NCBI GenBank assembly: GCA_016801885.1
Contig: CM028905.1
Span: 16,688,256-16,752,255, forward strand
Direction of reading: 5' to 3'
DNA: 64,000 nucleotides
From: Toxotes chatareus
Lineage: Eukaryota; Chordata; Actinopteri; Toxotidae
The notes under the pieces are model-generated. The model ran no database searches. It was given only the letters and a program-made list of their open reading frames with translations, and was not told the origin of the DNA. How positions within the stretch are numbered: position 1 is the stretch's first letter; the number at the start of each line of letters is the position of its first letter. Made by a program: the position numbers and the translations under genes. Of this stretch, positions 11,286 through 25,200 are shown piece after piece.

Positions 11286-14200
11286 CAAAAAAAAGTCACA
11301 TTTTTTTTGGGCCTCAAAATGTCATAAAAAAACGTCATAATATAGTATGGCGTCAAAATCGACAAAAAAAAGTCAAAATTTTTTTGGGCCTCAAAATGTC
11401 ATAAAAAACGTCATAGTATAGTATGGCGTCAAAAAATCAAAAAAAAAAGTCATACTTTAGTATGGCCTCAAAATGTCATAAAAAAACGTCATAGTATAGT
11501 ATGGCGTCAAAATCGCCAAAAAAAGTCATACTTTAGTATGGCCTCAAAATGTCATAAAAAAAACGTCATAGTATAGTATGGCGTTAAAATCGGCCAAAAA
11601 AAGTCATACTTTAGTATGGCCTCAAAATGTGATAAAAAAACGTCATAGTATAGTATGGCGTCAAATAAAAAAAAAGTCAAACTTTTTTTGGCCTCAAAAT
11701 GTCATAAAAAAACGTCATATAGTAGTAGGCGTATTTTTTTCGGCCAAAAAAGTCAAAATTTTTTATGGCCTCAAAATGTCAAAAAAACGTCATAGTATAG
11801 TATATGGCGTCAAATTCGCCATAAAAAAAAGTCATACTTTAGTATGGCCTCAAAAAGTCTCAAAAAAACGCGTCATAGTATAGTATGGTTTTTTTCGAAC
11901 AAAAAAGTCAAAATTTTTTTGGGCCTCAAAATGTCATAAAAAAGGTCATATATATAGTATGGCGTTTTTTCAATGAAAAAAGTCAACATTTTTTGGGCCT
12001 CAAAATGTCATAAAAAACGTCATAGTATAGTATGGCGTCAAAATTGGCAAAAAAAAGTAAAAACTTTTTTTGGGCATCAAAATGTCATAAAAAAACGTCA
12101 TAGTATAGTATGGCGTCAAAATCGGCCAAAAAAGTCATACTTTAATATGGCCTCAAAATGTCCAAAAAACGTCATCATAGTATAGTATATGGCGTTTTTT
12201 TGGGCAAAAAAAAAAAGTCATATTTTTTATGGCCTCAAAATGTCATAAAAATGTCATAGTATAGTATGGCGTCAAAATCGGCCAAAAAAAAAAGTCATAC
12301 TTTTTTGGCCTTAAAAAATGTCCAAAAAACGTCATAGTATAGTATGGCGTCAAAATTGGCAAAAAAAAGTCATACTTTAGTATGGCCTCAAAAAAAGTCA
12401 TAAAAAACGTCATAGTATAGTATGGCGTTTTTTTTGACCTAAAAAAAGTCAAAATTTTTTGGGCCTCAAAATGTCAAAAAAACGTCATCATAGTATAGTA
12501 TGCGTTTTTTTTTGGGCAAAAAGTCAAAATTTTTTTGGGCCTCAAAATTTCATAAAAAAGGTCATATTATAGTATGGCGTTTTTTTCGATGAAAAAAAGT
12601 CAAATTTTTTTGGGCCTCAAAATGTCATAAAAAACGTCATAGTATAGTATGGCGTCAAAATTGGCCAAAAATAGTAAAAATTTTTTTGGGCATCAAAATG
12701 TCATAAGAAAACGTCATAGTATAGTATGGCATCAAAATCGGCCAAAAAAAGTCATACTTTAATATGGCCTCAAAATGTCATAAAAAACGTCATAGTATAG
12801 TATGGCGTTTTTTTCGGGCAAAAAAAGTCATACTTTAGTACGGCCTCAAAAAGTCATAAAACACGTCATAGTATAGTATGGCGTCAAAATCGGCCAAAAA
12901 AAGTCATACTTTAGTAGGCCTCAAAATGTCATAAAAACGCGTCATAGTATAGTATGGCGTCAAAATTGGCCAAAAAAAGTCAAATTTTTAGTATGGCCTC
13001 AAAAGTCATAAAAAACGTCATAGTATAGTATGGCGTCAAAATTGGACAAAAAAAGTCATACTTTAGTTTGGCCTCAAAAAGTCATAAAAAACGTCATAGT
13101 ATAGTATGGCGTTTTTTTCGGTACAAAAAAAGTCAAAATTTTTTGGGCCTCAAAATGTCATAAAAAACTTCATAGTATAGTATGGCGTTTTTTTCGGGCA
13201 AAAAAAGTCAAATTTTTTGGGCCTCAAAATGTCATAAAAAACGTCATAGTATAGTATGGCGCTTTTTTTTGAACAAAAAAGTCAAAATTTTTTGGGCCTC
13301 AAAATGTCATAAAAAACGTCATAGTATAGTATGTATGCGCGTCAAAATTGGCAAAAAAAGTCAAAAAAATTTTTTGGGCCTCAAAATGTCATAAAAAACG
13401 TCATAGTATAGTATGGCGTCAAAATTGGCCAAAAATAGTCAAAATTTTTTTGGGCCTCAAAATGTCATAAAAAAACGTCATAGTATAGTATGGCGTTTTT
13501 TGGCCAAAAAGTCAAATTTTTTGGGCCTCAAAATCATAAAAAAACGTCATAGTATAGTATGGCGTTTTTTCGGACAAAAAAAGTCAAATTTTTTTGGCCT
13601 CAAAATGTCATAAAAAACGTCATAGTATAGTATGGCGTTTTTTCGACAAAAAACTAAAAAGTCAAAATTTTTGGGCCTCAAATGTCATAAAAAACGTCAT
13701 AGTATAGCCTCAAAATGTCATAAAAAAATCATAGTATAGTAAAATAGTTTTTACAAAAAATTTTTTGGGCCTCAAAATGTCATAAAAACGTCATAGTATA
13801 GTATAGTATGGCGTTTTTTTGGCCAAAAAAAGTCAAATTTTTTTGGCCTCAAAATGTCATAAAAAACGTCATAGTATAGTATGGTGTTTTTTTCGAAAAA
13901 AAAAAAGTCATTTTTTATGGCCTCAAAATGTCATAAAAAAACGTCATAGTATAGTATGGCGTTTTTTTCGGCACAAAAAGTCAAATTTTTTTGGGCCTCA
14001 AAATGTCATAAAAAACGTCATAGTATAGTATAGTATAGTATGGCGTTTTCGACAAAAAAAGTCAAAATTTTTATGGCCTCAAAATGTCATAAAAACGTCA
14101 TAGTATAGTATGGCGTCAAAATTGGCCAAAAAAAGTCAAACTTTTTTTGGGCCTCAAAATGTCAAAAAAACGTCATAGTATAGTATAGGCGTCAAAATTG

Positions 14201-16134
14201 GCCAAAAAAAGTCATAATTTTTTTGGCCTCAAAATGTCATAAAAAACATCATAGTATAGTATGGCATTTTTTTTCGGCAAAAAGTCAAAATTTTTTGGGC
14301 CTCAAAATGTCATAAAAAAACGTCATAGTATAGTATGGCGTTTTTTGGACAAAAAGTCAAAAATTTTTGGGCCTCAAAATGTCATAAAAAACGTCATAGT
14401 ATAGTATGGCGTCAAAATTGGCCAAAAAAAGTCATTCTTAAGTATGGCCTCAAAATGTCTAAAAAACGTCATAGTATATAGTATAGTATGGCGTCAAAAT
14501 AAACAAAAAAAAGTCATACTTTAGTATGGTCTCAAAAAAAAAATGTCATAAAAAACGTCATAGTATAGTATGGTCAAAATTTTTTTTTTCGGACAAAAAG
14601 TCAAAAATTTTTTGGGCCTCAAAATGTCAAAAAACGTCAAAATGTCATAGTAACGTCATAGTATGGTGTTTTTTTTGGGCAAAAAAGTCAATTTTTTTGG
14701 GCCTCAAAATGTCATAAAAAACGTCATAGTATAGTATGGCGTCAAAATTGGCCAAAAATAGTCAAAATTTTTTTGGGCCTCAAAATGTCATAAAAAACGT
14801 CATAGTATAGTATAGTATGGCGTTTTTTCGGCAAAAAAAAGTCAAAATTTTTGGGCCTCAAAATGTCATAAAAACGTCATAGTATAGTATAGTATGTCAA
14901 AATCGCAAAAAAGTCAATTTTTAAAAAAAAAGTCATACTTTTTATGGCCTCAAAATGTCATAAAAAACGTCATAGTATAGTATGGCGTCAAAATTGGCAA
15001 AAAAAGTCAAATACTTTTTTTTGGCCTCAAAATGTCATAAAAAACGTCATAGTATAGTATGGCGTTTTTTTCGGGCACAAAAAAGTCAAAATTTTTTTGG
15101 GCCTCAAAATGTCATAAAAAACGTCATAGTATAGTATGGCGTCAAAATTGGCCAAAAAAAGTCAAAATTTTTTTGGGCCTCAAAATGTCATAAAAAACGT
15201 CATAGTATAGTAGTATGGTGTCATAAAAAAATCCAAAAAAAGTCATACTTTAGTATGGCCTCAAATGTCATAAAAAACGTCATAGTATAGTATGGCGTTT
15301 TTTCGGACAAAAAAGTCAAAATTTTTTTGGCCTCAAATGTCAAAAAAAACATCATATATAGTATGGTATTATGGGGCAAAAAAGCAAAAAAGTCAAAATT
15401 TTTTGGGCCTCAAAATGTCATAAAAAACGTCATAGTATAGTATGGCGTTTTTTTTGGCCAAAAAAAGTCAAAATTTTTTGGGCCTCAAAATGTCATAAAA
15501 AACGTCATAGTATAGTATGGCGTTTTTTTCGGGCAAAAAAAGTCAAACTTTTTTTTGGGCCTCAAAATGTCATAAAAAACGTCATAGTATAGTATGGCGT
15601 TTTTTTTTTTCAAAATTTTTTGGGCCAAAAAAGTCAAATTTTTTATGGCCTCAAAATGTCAAAAAACGTCATAGTCATAGTATAGTATGGGTTTTTTTTC
15701 GAAAAAAAGTCAAATTTTTTTGGGCCTCAAAATGTCATAAAAAACGTCATAGTATAGGCAAAAAAAGTCATAATTTTTGGGCCTCAAAATGTCATAAAAA
15801 CGTCATCATAGTATAGTATGGCGCGTTTTTTCGGCCAAAAAAAGTCAAAAATTTTAGTATGGCCTCAAAATGTCATAAAAAACGTCATAGTATAGTATGG
15901 CGCAAAAAATCGGCCAAAAAAGTCAAAAAGTTTTGGCCTTATGGCCTCAAAATGTCATAAAAAAACGTCATAGTATAGTGTGGTGTCAAAATTGGCCAAA
16001 AATAGTCAAAATTCTTTTGGGCCTCAAAATGTCATAAAAAACGTCATAGTATAGTATGCCGTTTTTTTCGGGCAAAAAAAGTCAAAATTTTTTTGGGCCT
16101 CAAAATGTCATAAAAAACGTCATAGTATAGTATG

Positions 16135-16665
16135 GCGTTTTTTTCGGGCAAAAAAAGTTAAAATTTTTTTGGGCCTCAAACTGTCCTAAAAAACATCATA
16201 GTATAGTATGGTGTCAAAATTGGCCAAAAATAGTCAAAATTTTTTTGGGCCTCAAAATGTCCTAAAAAACGTCATAGTATAGTATGGCGTCATAATTGGC
16301 CAAAAAAAGTCATACTTTAGTATGGTCTCAAAAAGTCATAAAAAACGTCATAGTATAGTATGGCGTTTTTTGGGCAAAAAAAGTCAAGTTTTTTTTGGGC
16401 CTCAAAATGTCATAAAAAACGTCATGGTATAGTATGGCGTCAAAATTGGCCAAAAATAGTCAAAATTTTTTGGGGCCTCAAAATGTCATAAAAAATGTCA
16501 TAGTATAGTATGGCGTTTTTTTCTGGCAAAAAAAGTCATACTTTAGTATGGCCTGAAAAGTCATAAAAAACGTCATAGTATAGAATTGCGTCAAAATTGG
16601 CCAAAAATAATCACAATTTCTTGGGGCCTAAAAAAGTCATAAAAAACGTTATAGTATAGTATGGG
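16135..16665 (+). repeat. Satellite block duplicated about 4.5-5.6 kb further right
   Basis: Private variants shared with 20,683-22,225 include CTGTCCTAAAAAACATC followed by GGTGTCAAAATTGG, and TAGAATTGCG (16,581 and 22,139) followed by ATAATCACAATTTCTTGG. The offset is about 4,548 at the left end and 5,558 at the right end, so about 1 kb was added inside the right copy or lost from the left one. Confidence 0.8.
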
Positions 16666-16830
16666 TTGGATAAAAAAAAAAATTGGCCTCAAAAAAAAAA
16701 GTCATAATATTTTATGGCCTAAAAATGTCATAAAAAACGTCATAGTATAGTAGTATAGTTTTTTTTCGGCCAAAAAAGTCAAATTTTTATGGCCTCAAAA
16801 TGTCATCATAAAAAACGTCATAGTATAGTA

Positions 16831-16990
16831 TGGCGTTTTTTTCAGGCAAAAATAGTCAAAATTTTTTTGGGCCTCAAAATGTCATAAAAAAAAGTCACAG
16901 TATAGTATGGCGTTTTTTTCGGCCAAAAACAGTCATACTTTAGTATGGCCTGAAAGAATCATAAAAAAACGTCATAGTATAGTATGGCGT
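16831..16990 (+). repeat. Satellite block with a copy at 19,216-19,375
   Basis: TTCAGGCAAAAATAGTC, AAAGTCACAGTATAG, CCAAAAACAGTCATAC and GGCCTGAAAGAATC occur in the same order at both places, offset 2,385 bp. Confidence 0.85.
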
Positions 16991-18155
16991 CAAAATTGGA
17001 AAAAAATAGTCAAAAATTTTTGGGGCCTCAAAATGTCATAAAAAACGTCATAGTATAGTATGGCTTTTTTTTTTCGGGCAAAAAAAGTAAAATTTTTTTT
17101 GGGCCTCAAAATGTCATAAAAAACGTCATAGTATAGTATGGCGTCAAAATCAGCGAAAAAAAGTTATACTTTTTTTGGCCTCAAAATGTCATAAAAAAAT
17201 CATCATAGTATAGTATGGCGTCAAAATCGGCCAAAAAAGTCATACTCTAGTATGGCCTCAAATGCGTCAAAATAAAAAACGTCATAGTATAGTATCAAAA
17301 TGTCATAAAAAAATCATAGTATAAAAAAGTCAAAAACTTTTTTTGGCCTCAAAATGTCATAAAAAAAACGTCATAGTATAGTATATGCGTCAAAATTGGC
17401 AAAAAATAATCAATTTTTTGGGGCCTAAAAAATGTCATAAAAAACGTCATAGTATAGTATGCGTTTTTCAAAAATCGGCAAAAAAAAGTCATACTTTTTT
17501 ATGGCCTCAAAAAATGTCATAAAAAACGTCATAGTATAGTATGGCGTCAAAATCGACAAAAAAGTCATAAATTTTTATGGCCTCAAAATGTCATAAAAAA
17601 ACGTCATAGTATAGTATGGTTTCAAAATCGGCAAAAAAAAAGTCATACTTTAGTATGGCCTCAAAAAGTCATAAAAAACGTCATAGTATAGTATGGCGTA
17701 TTTTTTTTCGGGCAAAAAAAGTCAAAAATTTTTTGGGCCTCAAAATGTCAAAAAAAAACGTCATAGTATAGTATGGCGTTTTTTCGGCCAAAAAAAGTCA
17801 TACTTTTTATGGCCTCAAAATGTCATAAAAAACGTCATAGTATATAGTATATGCGTTTTTTCGGCCAAAAAAGTCAAAATTTTTTGGGGCCTCAAAATGT
17901 CATAAAAAACGTCATAGTATAGTATGCCATTTTTTTCGGGCAAAAAAAGTCAAAATTTTTTGGGCCTCAAAATGTCATAAAAAACGTCATAGTATAGTAT
18001 GGCATCAAAATTGGCCAAAAATAGTCAAAATTTTTTTGGGCCTCAAAATGTCATAAAAAACGTCATAGTATAGTATGGCATTTTTTTCGGGCACAAAAAG
18101 TCAAAAATTTTTTGGGGCTCAAAAAGTCATAAAAAACGTCATAGTATAGTATGGG

Positions 18156-19000
18156 GTCAAAATCGGCCAAAAAAGTCATAATTTAGTATGGCCTCAAAAA
18201 GTCATAAAAAACGTCATTTTATAGTATGCCGTCAAAATCGGCCAAAAAAAGTCATACTTTATTATGGCTTCAAAAAGTCATAAAGAACGTCATAGTATAG
18301 TATGGCGTCAAAATCAGCCAAAAAATATCATACTTTAGTATGGCCTCAAAAAGTCAAAAAAAACGTCATAGTATAGTATGGTGTCAAAATCGGCCAAAAA
18401 AGTCATAATTTAGTATGGCCTCAAAAAGTAATAAAAAACGTCATTTTATAGTATGCCGTCAAAATCGGCCAAAAAAAGTCATACTTTAGTATGGCTTCAA
18501 AATGTCATAAAAAACGTCATAGTATATAAGAACGTCATAGTATAGTATGGCCTCAAAAAGTCATATAAAACGTCATAGTATAGTATGGCCTCAAAAAGTC
18601 ATATAAAACGTCATAGTATAGTATGGCTCAAAAGTCAAAACGTCATAGTAAAGTATATAGTATAGTATGGCCTCAAAAAGTCATAAAAAATGTCATAAAA
18701 ACGTCATATAGTATAGTATGCGTTTTTTTCGGCCAAAAAAAAAGTCATACTTTTAGTATGGCCTCAAAATGTCATAAAAAACGTCATAGTATAGTATGGC
18801 GTCAAAATCGGCCAAAAAAGTCATAATTTAGTATGGCCTCAAAAAGTCATAAAAAACGTCATTTTATAGTATGCCGTCAAAATCGGCCAAAAAAAGTCAT
18901 AGTTTAGTATGGCTTCAAAAAGTCATAAAGAACGTCATAGTATAGTATGGCGTCAAAATCAGCCAAAAAATATCATACTTTAGTATGGCCTCAAAAAGTC
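18156..19000 (+). repeat. Local triplication of satellite units
   Basis: A unit pair with the private change CGTCATTTTATAGTATGCC begins at 18,156, 18,383 and 18,801 (offsets 227 and 645). It is followed in two copies by GTCATAAAGAACGTC and AAAAAATATCATAC. Several very short units (GGCCTCAAAAAGTCATATAAAAC) are amplified between and after them, up to about 19,110. Confidence 0.8.
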
Positions 19001-20682
19001 ATATAAAACGTCATAGTATAGTATGGCCTCAAAAAGTCATATAAAACGTCATAGTATAGTATGGCCTCAAAAAGTCATATAAAACGTCATAGTATAGTAT
19101 GGCCTCAAAAAGTCATAAAAAAATGTCAAAATATAGTATGGCGTCAAAATCGGCCAAAAAAAGTCATACTTTAGTATGGCCTCAAAAAGTCATAAAAAAA
19201 CGTCATAGTATAGTATGGCGTTTTTTTCAGGCAAAAATAGTCAAAATTTTTTGGGGCCTCAAAATGTCATAAAAAAAAGTCACAGTATAGTATGGCGTTT
19301 TTTTCGGCCAAAAACAGTCATACTTTAGTATGGCCTGAAAGAATCATAAAAAAACGTCATAGTATAGTATGGCATCAAAATCGGCCAAAAAAGTCATACT
19401 TTAGTATGGCTTCAAAAAGTCATAAAGAACGTCATAGTATAGTATGGCCTCAAAAAGTCATATAAAACGTCATAGTATAGTATGGCCTCAAAAAGTCATA
19501 AAAAATGTCAAAATATAATATGGCGTCAAAATCGGGCAAAAAAAGTCATACTTTAGTATGGCCTCAAAATGTGCAAAAAAATGTCATAGTATAGTATGGC
19601 GTCAAAATCGGCCAAAAGAAGTCATACTTTAGTATGGCCTCAAAAAGTCATAAAAAACATCATAGTATAGTATGGCGTTTTTTTCGGGCAAAAATAGTCT
19701 AAATTTTTTTGGGCCTCAACATGTCATAAAAAACGGCATAGTATAGTATGGCTTTTTTTTCGGCCAAAAAAAGTCATACTTTAGTATGGCCTGAAAAAGT
19801 CATAAAAAACGTCATAGTATATAGTATGGCGTCAAAATTCGAAAAAAAAGTCAAAATTTTGGGGGCCTCAAAATGTGTAAAAAAAACGTATAGTAGTAGT
19901 AGTATGCGTTTTTTCGAACAAAAAAGTCAAAATTTTTTTGGGCCTCAAAATGTCATAAAAAATGTCATAGTATAGTATAGTATGGCGTAAAATTGGCCAA
20001 AAATAGTCAAAAAATTTTTGGGCCTCAAAATGTCATGTCAAAAACGTCATAGTCATATAGTATAGTATGATTTTTTTTCGGACAAAAAAGTCAAACTTTT
20101 TTTGGGCCTCAAAATGTCATAAAAAACGTCATAGTATAGTATGGCGTCAAAATCGGCCAAAAAAAGTAAACAATTTTTATGGCCTCAAAAAGTCATAAAA
20201 AACGTCATAGTATAGTATGGCGTCAAAATTGGCCAAAAAAAGTCAAAAATTTTTTGGGCCTCAAAATGTCATAAAAAACATCATAGTATAGTATGGCGTT
20301 TTTTTTGGCAAAAAAAGTCAAAAAAAAGTCAAAATTTTTTGGGCCTCAAAATGTCATAAAAAACGTCATAGTATAGTATGGCGTTTTTTTCGGGCAAAAA
20401 AAGTCAAAATTTTTTGGGCCTCAAAATGTCATAAAAAACGTCATAGTATAGTATGGCGTCAAAATTGGCCAAAAAAGTCAAAAAATTTTTTTGGCCTCAA
20501 AATGTCATAAAAAATGTCATAGTATAGTATGGCGTTTTTTTCGGGCAAAAAAAGTCAAAATTTTTTGGGCCTCAAAATGTCATAAAAAACGTCATAGTAT
20601 AGTGTGGTTTTTTTTCAAAAAAAAGTCATACTTTAGTATGGTCTCAAAAAGTCATAAAAAACGTCATAGTATAGTATGGCGT

Positions 20683-22225
20683 TTTTTTCGGGCAAAAAAA
20701 GTTAAAATTTTTTTGGGCCTCAAACTGTCCTAAAAAACATCATAGTATAGTATGGTGTCAAAATTGGCCAAAAAAAATAGTCAAAATTTTTTGGGCCTCA
20801 AACTGTCATAAAAAAGTCATCATAGTATAGTATGTATGGCGTCAAAATTGCCAAAAATAGTCAAAATTTTTTTGGCCTCAAAATGTCATCAAAAAAAAAC
20901 GTCATAGTATAGTATGGCGTTTTTTGAACAAAAAAGTCAAAATTTTTTGGGCCTCAAAATGTCATAAAAAACGTCATAGTATAGTAGTATGTTTTTGGGC
21001 AAAAAAGTCAAAAAAAAAAAGTCATAAATTTTAGTATGGCCTCAAAAAGTCATAAAAACGTCATAGTATAGTATGGCATTTCGGCAAAAAAAATCAAAAA
21101 AAAAAGTCATAAAATTTTAGTATGGCCTCAAAAAGTCATAAAAAAACGTCATAGTATAGTATGGCGTTTTTTTCGGCAAAAAAGTCATACTTTTTTTTTA
21201 TGGCCTCAAAATGTCATAAAAAACGTCATAGTATAGTATGGCGTAAAAAATTCGCCAAAAAAGTCAAAATTTTTGGGGCCTCAAAATGTCAAAAAAAACG
21301 TCATAGTATAGTATAGTGTGGTGTCAAAATTGGCCAAAAAAAGTCAAAATTTTTTGGGCCTCAAAATGTCATAAAAACGTCATAGTATAGTATGGCGTTT
21401 TTTTCGGGCAAAAAAAGTCAAAATTTTTTGGGCCTCAAAATGTCATAAAAAACGTCATAGTATAGTATGGCGTTTTTTTTTGAAAAAGTCAAAATTTTTT
21501 GGGCCTCAAAATGTCATAAAAAAACATCATAGTATAGTATGGTGTCAAAATTGGCCAAAAAAAGTCAAAATTTTTTGGGCCTCAAAATGTCTAAAAACGC
21601 GTCATAGTATAGTATGGCGTCAAAATTGGCCAAAAAAGTCATACTTTAGTATGGCCTCAAAAGTCATAAAAAACGTCATAGTATAGTATGGGTTTTTTTG
21701 GAAAAAAAAGTCAGTTTTTTTTGGCCTCAAAATGTCATAAAAAACGCGTCATAGTATAGTATGGCGTCAAAATTGGCCAAAAATAGTCAAAATTTTTTTG
21801 GGCCTCAAAATGTCATAAAAAACGTCATCGTATAGTATGGCGTTTTTTTCGGGAAAAAAAAGTCAAAATTTTTTTGGGCCTCAAAATGTCATATAAAACG
21901 TCATAGTATAGTATGGCGTTTTTTTTTTCGGCCAAAAAAAGTCATACTTTAATATGGTCTCAAAAAGTCATAAAAAACGTCATAGTATAGTATGGCGTTT
22001 TTTTCGGCCAAAAAAACTCAAAATTTTTTTGGACCTCAATATGTCATAAAAAATGTCATAGTATAATATGGCGTTTTTTTCTGGCAAAAAAAGTCATACT
22101 TTAGTATGGCCTGAAAAGTCATAAAAAACGTCATAGTATAGAATTGCGTCAAAATTGGCCAAAAATAATCACAATTTCTTGGGGCCTAAAAAAGTCATAA
22201 AAAACGTTATAGTATAGTATGGCGT
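20683..22225 (+). repeat. Expanded right copy of the 16.1-16.7 kb satellite block
   Basis: Shares the private variants of 16,135-16,665 at its two ends, with roughly 1 kb of additional units between them. Confidence 0.75.
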
Positions 22226-25200
22226 CAAAATTGGCAAAAAAAAAAGTCATACTTTAGTATGGCCTAAAATTTGCCAAAAAACGTCATAGTATAGTATGGT
22301 GTTTTTTTCGGCCAAAAAAAGTCATACTTTAGTATGGCCAGAAAAAGTCATAAAAAACGTCATAGTATAGTATGGCGTTTTTTTCAGGCAAAAAGTCAAA
22401 ATTTTTTTGGGCCTCAAAATGTCATAAAAACGTCATCAGTAGTATAGTATAGCGCCAAAAAAGTCAAAAAATCGGTCATAAAAAAAAAAGTCATACTTTT
22501 TTGGCCTCAAAAAGAATCATAAAAAAACGTCATAGTATAGTATGTATGTCATAGCGTCAAAATTGGAAAAAAAAAAGTCAAAATTTTTGGGGCCTCAAAA
22601 TGTCATAAAAAACGTCATAGTATAGTATGGCGTTTTTTTTTCGGGCAAAAAGTCAAATTTTTTTTTTGGCCTCAAAATGTCATAAAAACGTCATAGTATA
22701 GTATAGTATGGCGTCAAAATCAGCAAAAAAAGTTATAATTTTTTACGGCCTCAAAAAGTCATAAAAAACGTCATAGTATATAGTATGGCGTCAAAATGGC
22801 CACCAAAAAGTCATACTTTAGTATGGCCTCAAAATGTCATAAAAAAACGTCATCATAGTATAGTAGTATGGCGTCAAAATCGGCCAAAAAAAGTCAAACT
22901 TTAGTATGGCCTGAAAAATGTCATAAAAAACGTCATAGTATAGTATTGCGTCAAAATTGGCCAAAAAAGTCACAAATTTTTGGGGCCTCAAAATGTCATA
23001 TAAAAAGCGTCATAGTATAGTATGGTTTCAAAATCGGGCAAAAAAGTCATAATTTTAGTATGGCCTAAAAATGTCATAAAAAACGTCATAGTATAGTATG
23101 GCGTCAAAAAATCAATTTTTTTTGGCCTCAAAATGTCAAAAAAGTCATAGTATAGTATGGCGTCAAAAAAAAAAAAGTCAAAATTTTTTGGCCTCAAATC
23201 ATAGTAAAGTCATAGTATAGTAGTTTTTTTGCCAAAAAAAGCCTCAAAAGTCATACTTTAATATGGTCTCAAAAAGTTATAAAAAATGTCATAGTATAGT
23301 ATGGCATCAAAATCGGCCCAAAAAAGTCATACTTTAGTATGTCCTGAAAAAGTCATAAAAATTGTCATAGTATAGTATGGCGGTTTTTTTTGGGCAAAAA
23401 TAGTAAAAAAAATTTTGGGCCTCAAAATGTCATAAAAAACGTCATAGTATAGTATGGCGTTTTTTTTCGGCCAAAAAAAGTCAACTTTTTATGGTCTCAA
23501 AATGTCATAAAAAACGTCATCATAGTATAGTATGGGGTCAAAAAAAAGCCAAAAAAAAAAGTCATACTTTTATGGCCTCTAAAAATGTCAAAAAAAAACG
23601 TCATGGTATAGTATGGCGTCAAAATTGGCCAAAAATAGTCAACATTTTTTGGGGCCTCAAAATGTCATAAAAAACGTCATAGTATAGTATGGCGTTTTTT
23701 TTCGGGTAAAAAAAGTAAAAAAATTTTGGGCCTCAAACTGTCATAAAAGACGTCATAGTATAGTATGGCGTTTTTTCGGGTAAAAAAAGTCAAAATTTAT
23801 TTGAGCCTCAAAATGTGCCAAAAAACGTCATAGTAAAGTATGGCCTCAAAATCGGCCAAAGAAAGTCATACTTTAGTATGGCCTCAAAAAGTTATAAAAA
23901 ACGTCATAGTATAGTATGGCGTTTCTTTCGGGCAAAAAAAGTCCAAATTTTTTTGGGCCTCAAAATGTTATAAAAAACGTCATAGTATAGTATGGCGTTT
24001 TTTTTAAAAAAAAAGTCATACTTTTTATGGTCTCAAAAGTCATAAAAAATATGTCATAGTATAGTATGGCGTATGGCGTCAAAATTAAAAAAAATAGTCA
24101 AATGTCATAAAAAACGTTTTTTTTGGGCCTCAAAATGTCATAAAAAAACGTCATAGTATAGTATGTTGTTTTTTTCGAAAAAAAAAAGTCAAAATTTTTT
24201 TGGGCCTCAAAATGTCCTAAAAAACGTCATAGTATAGTGTGGTGTCAAAATTGGCCAAAAATAGTCAAAATTCTTTTGGGCCTCAAAATGTCATAAAAAA
24301 CGTCATAGTATAATATGGCGTTTTTTGAACAAAAAGTCAAAATTTTTTTGGGGCTCAAAATGTCATAAAAAACGTCATAGTATAGTATGGCGTTTTTTTC
24401 GGCCAAAAAAAGTCATACTTTAACATGGTCTCAAAAAGTTATAAAAAACGTCATAGTATAGTATGGCGTTTCTTTCGGGCAAAAAAAGTCCAAATTTTTT
24501 TGGGCCTCAAAACTTTATAAAAAACGTCATAGTATAGTATGGCGTTTTTTTCGGCCAAAAAAAGTCATACTTTAGTATGGTCTTAAAAAGTTATAATATA
24601 GTATGTCATCAAAATCGGCCAAAAAAAGTCATACTTTAGTATGGCCTCAAAATGTGCCAAAAAAGTGATACTTTAGTACGGCCTCAATAAGTCATAAAAA
24701 ACGTCATAGTATAGTATGGAATCAAAATTGGCAAAAAAATAGTCAAAATTTTTTGGGGGCTCAAAATGTCATAAAAAACGTCATAGTATAGTATGGCGTT
24801 TTTTTCGGCCAAAAAAAGTCATACTTTAGTATGGCCTCAAAATGTGCCAAAAAACGTCATAGTATAGTATGGCGTCAAAATCGGCCAAAAAAGTCATACT
24901 TTTTAGTATGGCCTGAAAAATCATCAAAAAAACGTCATAGTATAGTATATGGTTTTTTTTTTCGGCAAAAAAGTCAAAATTTTTTGGGGCCTCAAAATGT
25001 CATAAAAAAACGTCATAGTATAGTATGGCGTTTTTTTTGGACAAAAAAGTCAAAATTTTTTTGGGCCTCAAATGTCATAAAAAACGTCATAGTATAGTAT
25101 AGTGGCGGCGTTTTTCGGGCAAAAAAAAGTCATACTTTTTTATGGCCTCAAAAAGTCATAAAAACGTCATATATAGTATGGCGTCAAAATCGGCAAAAAA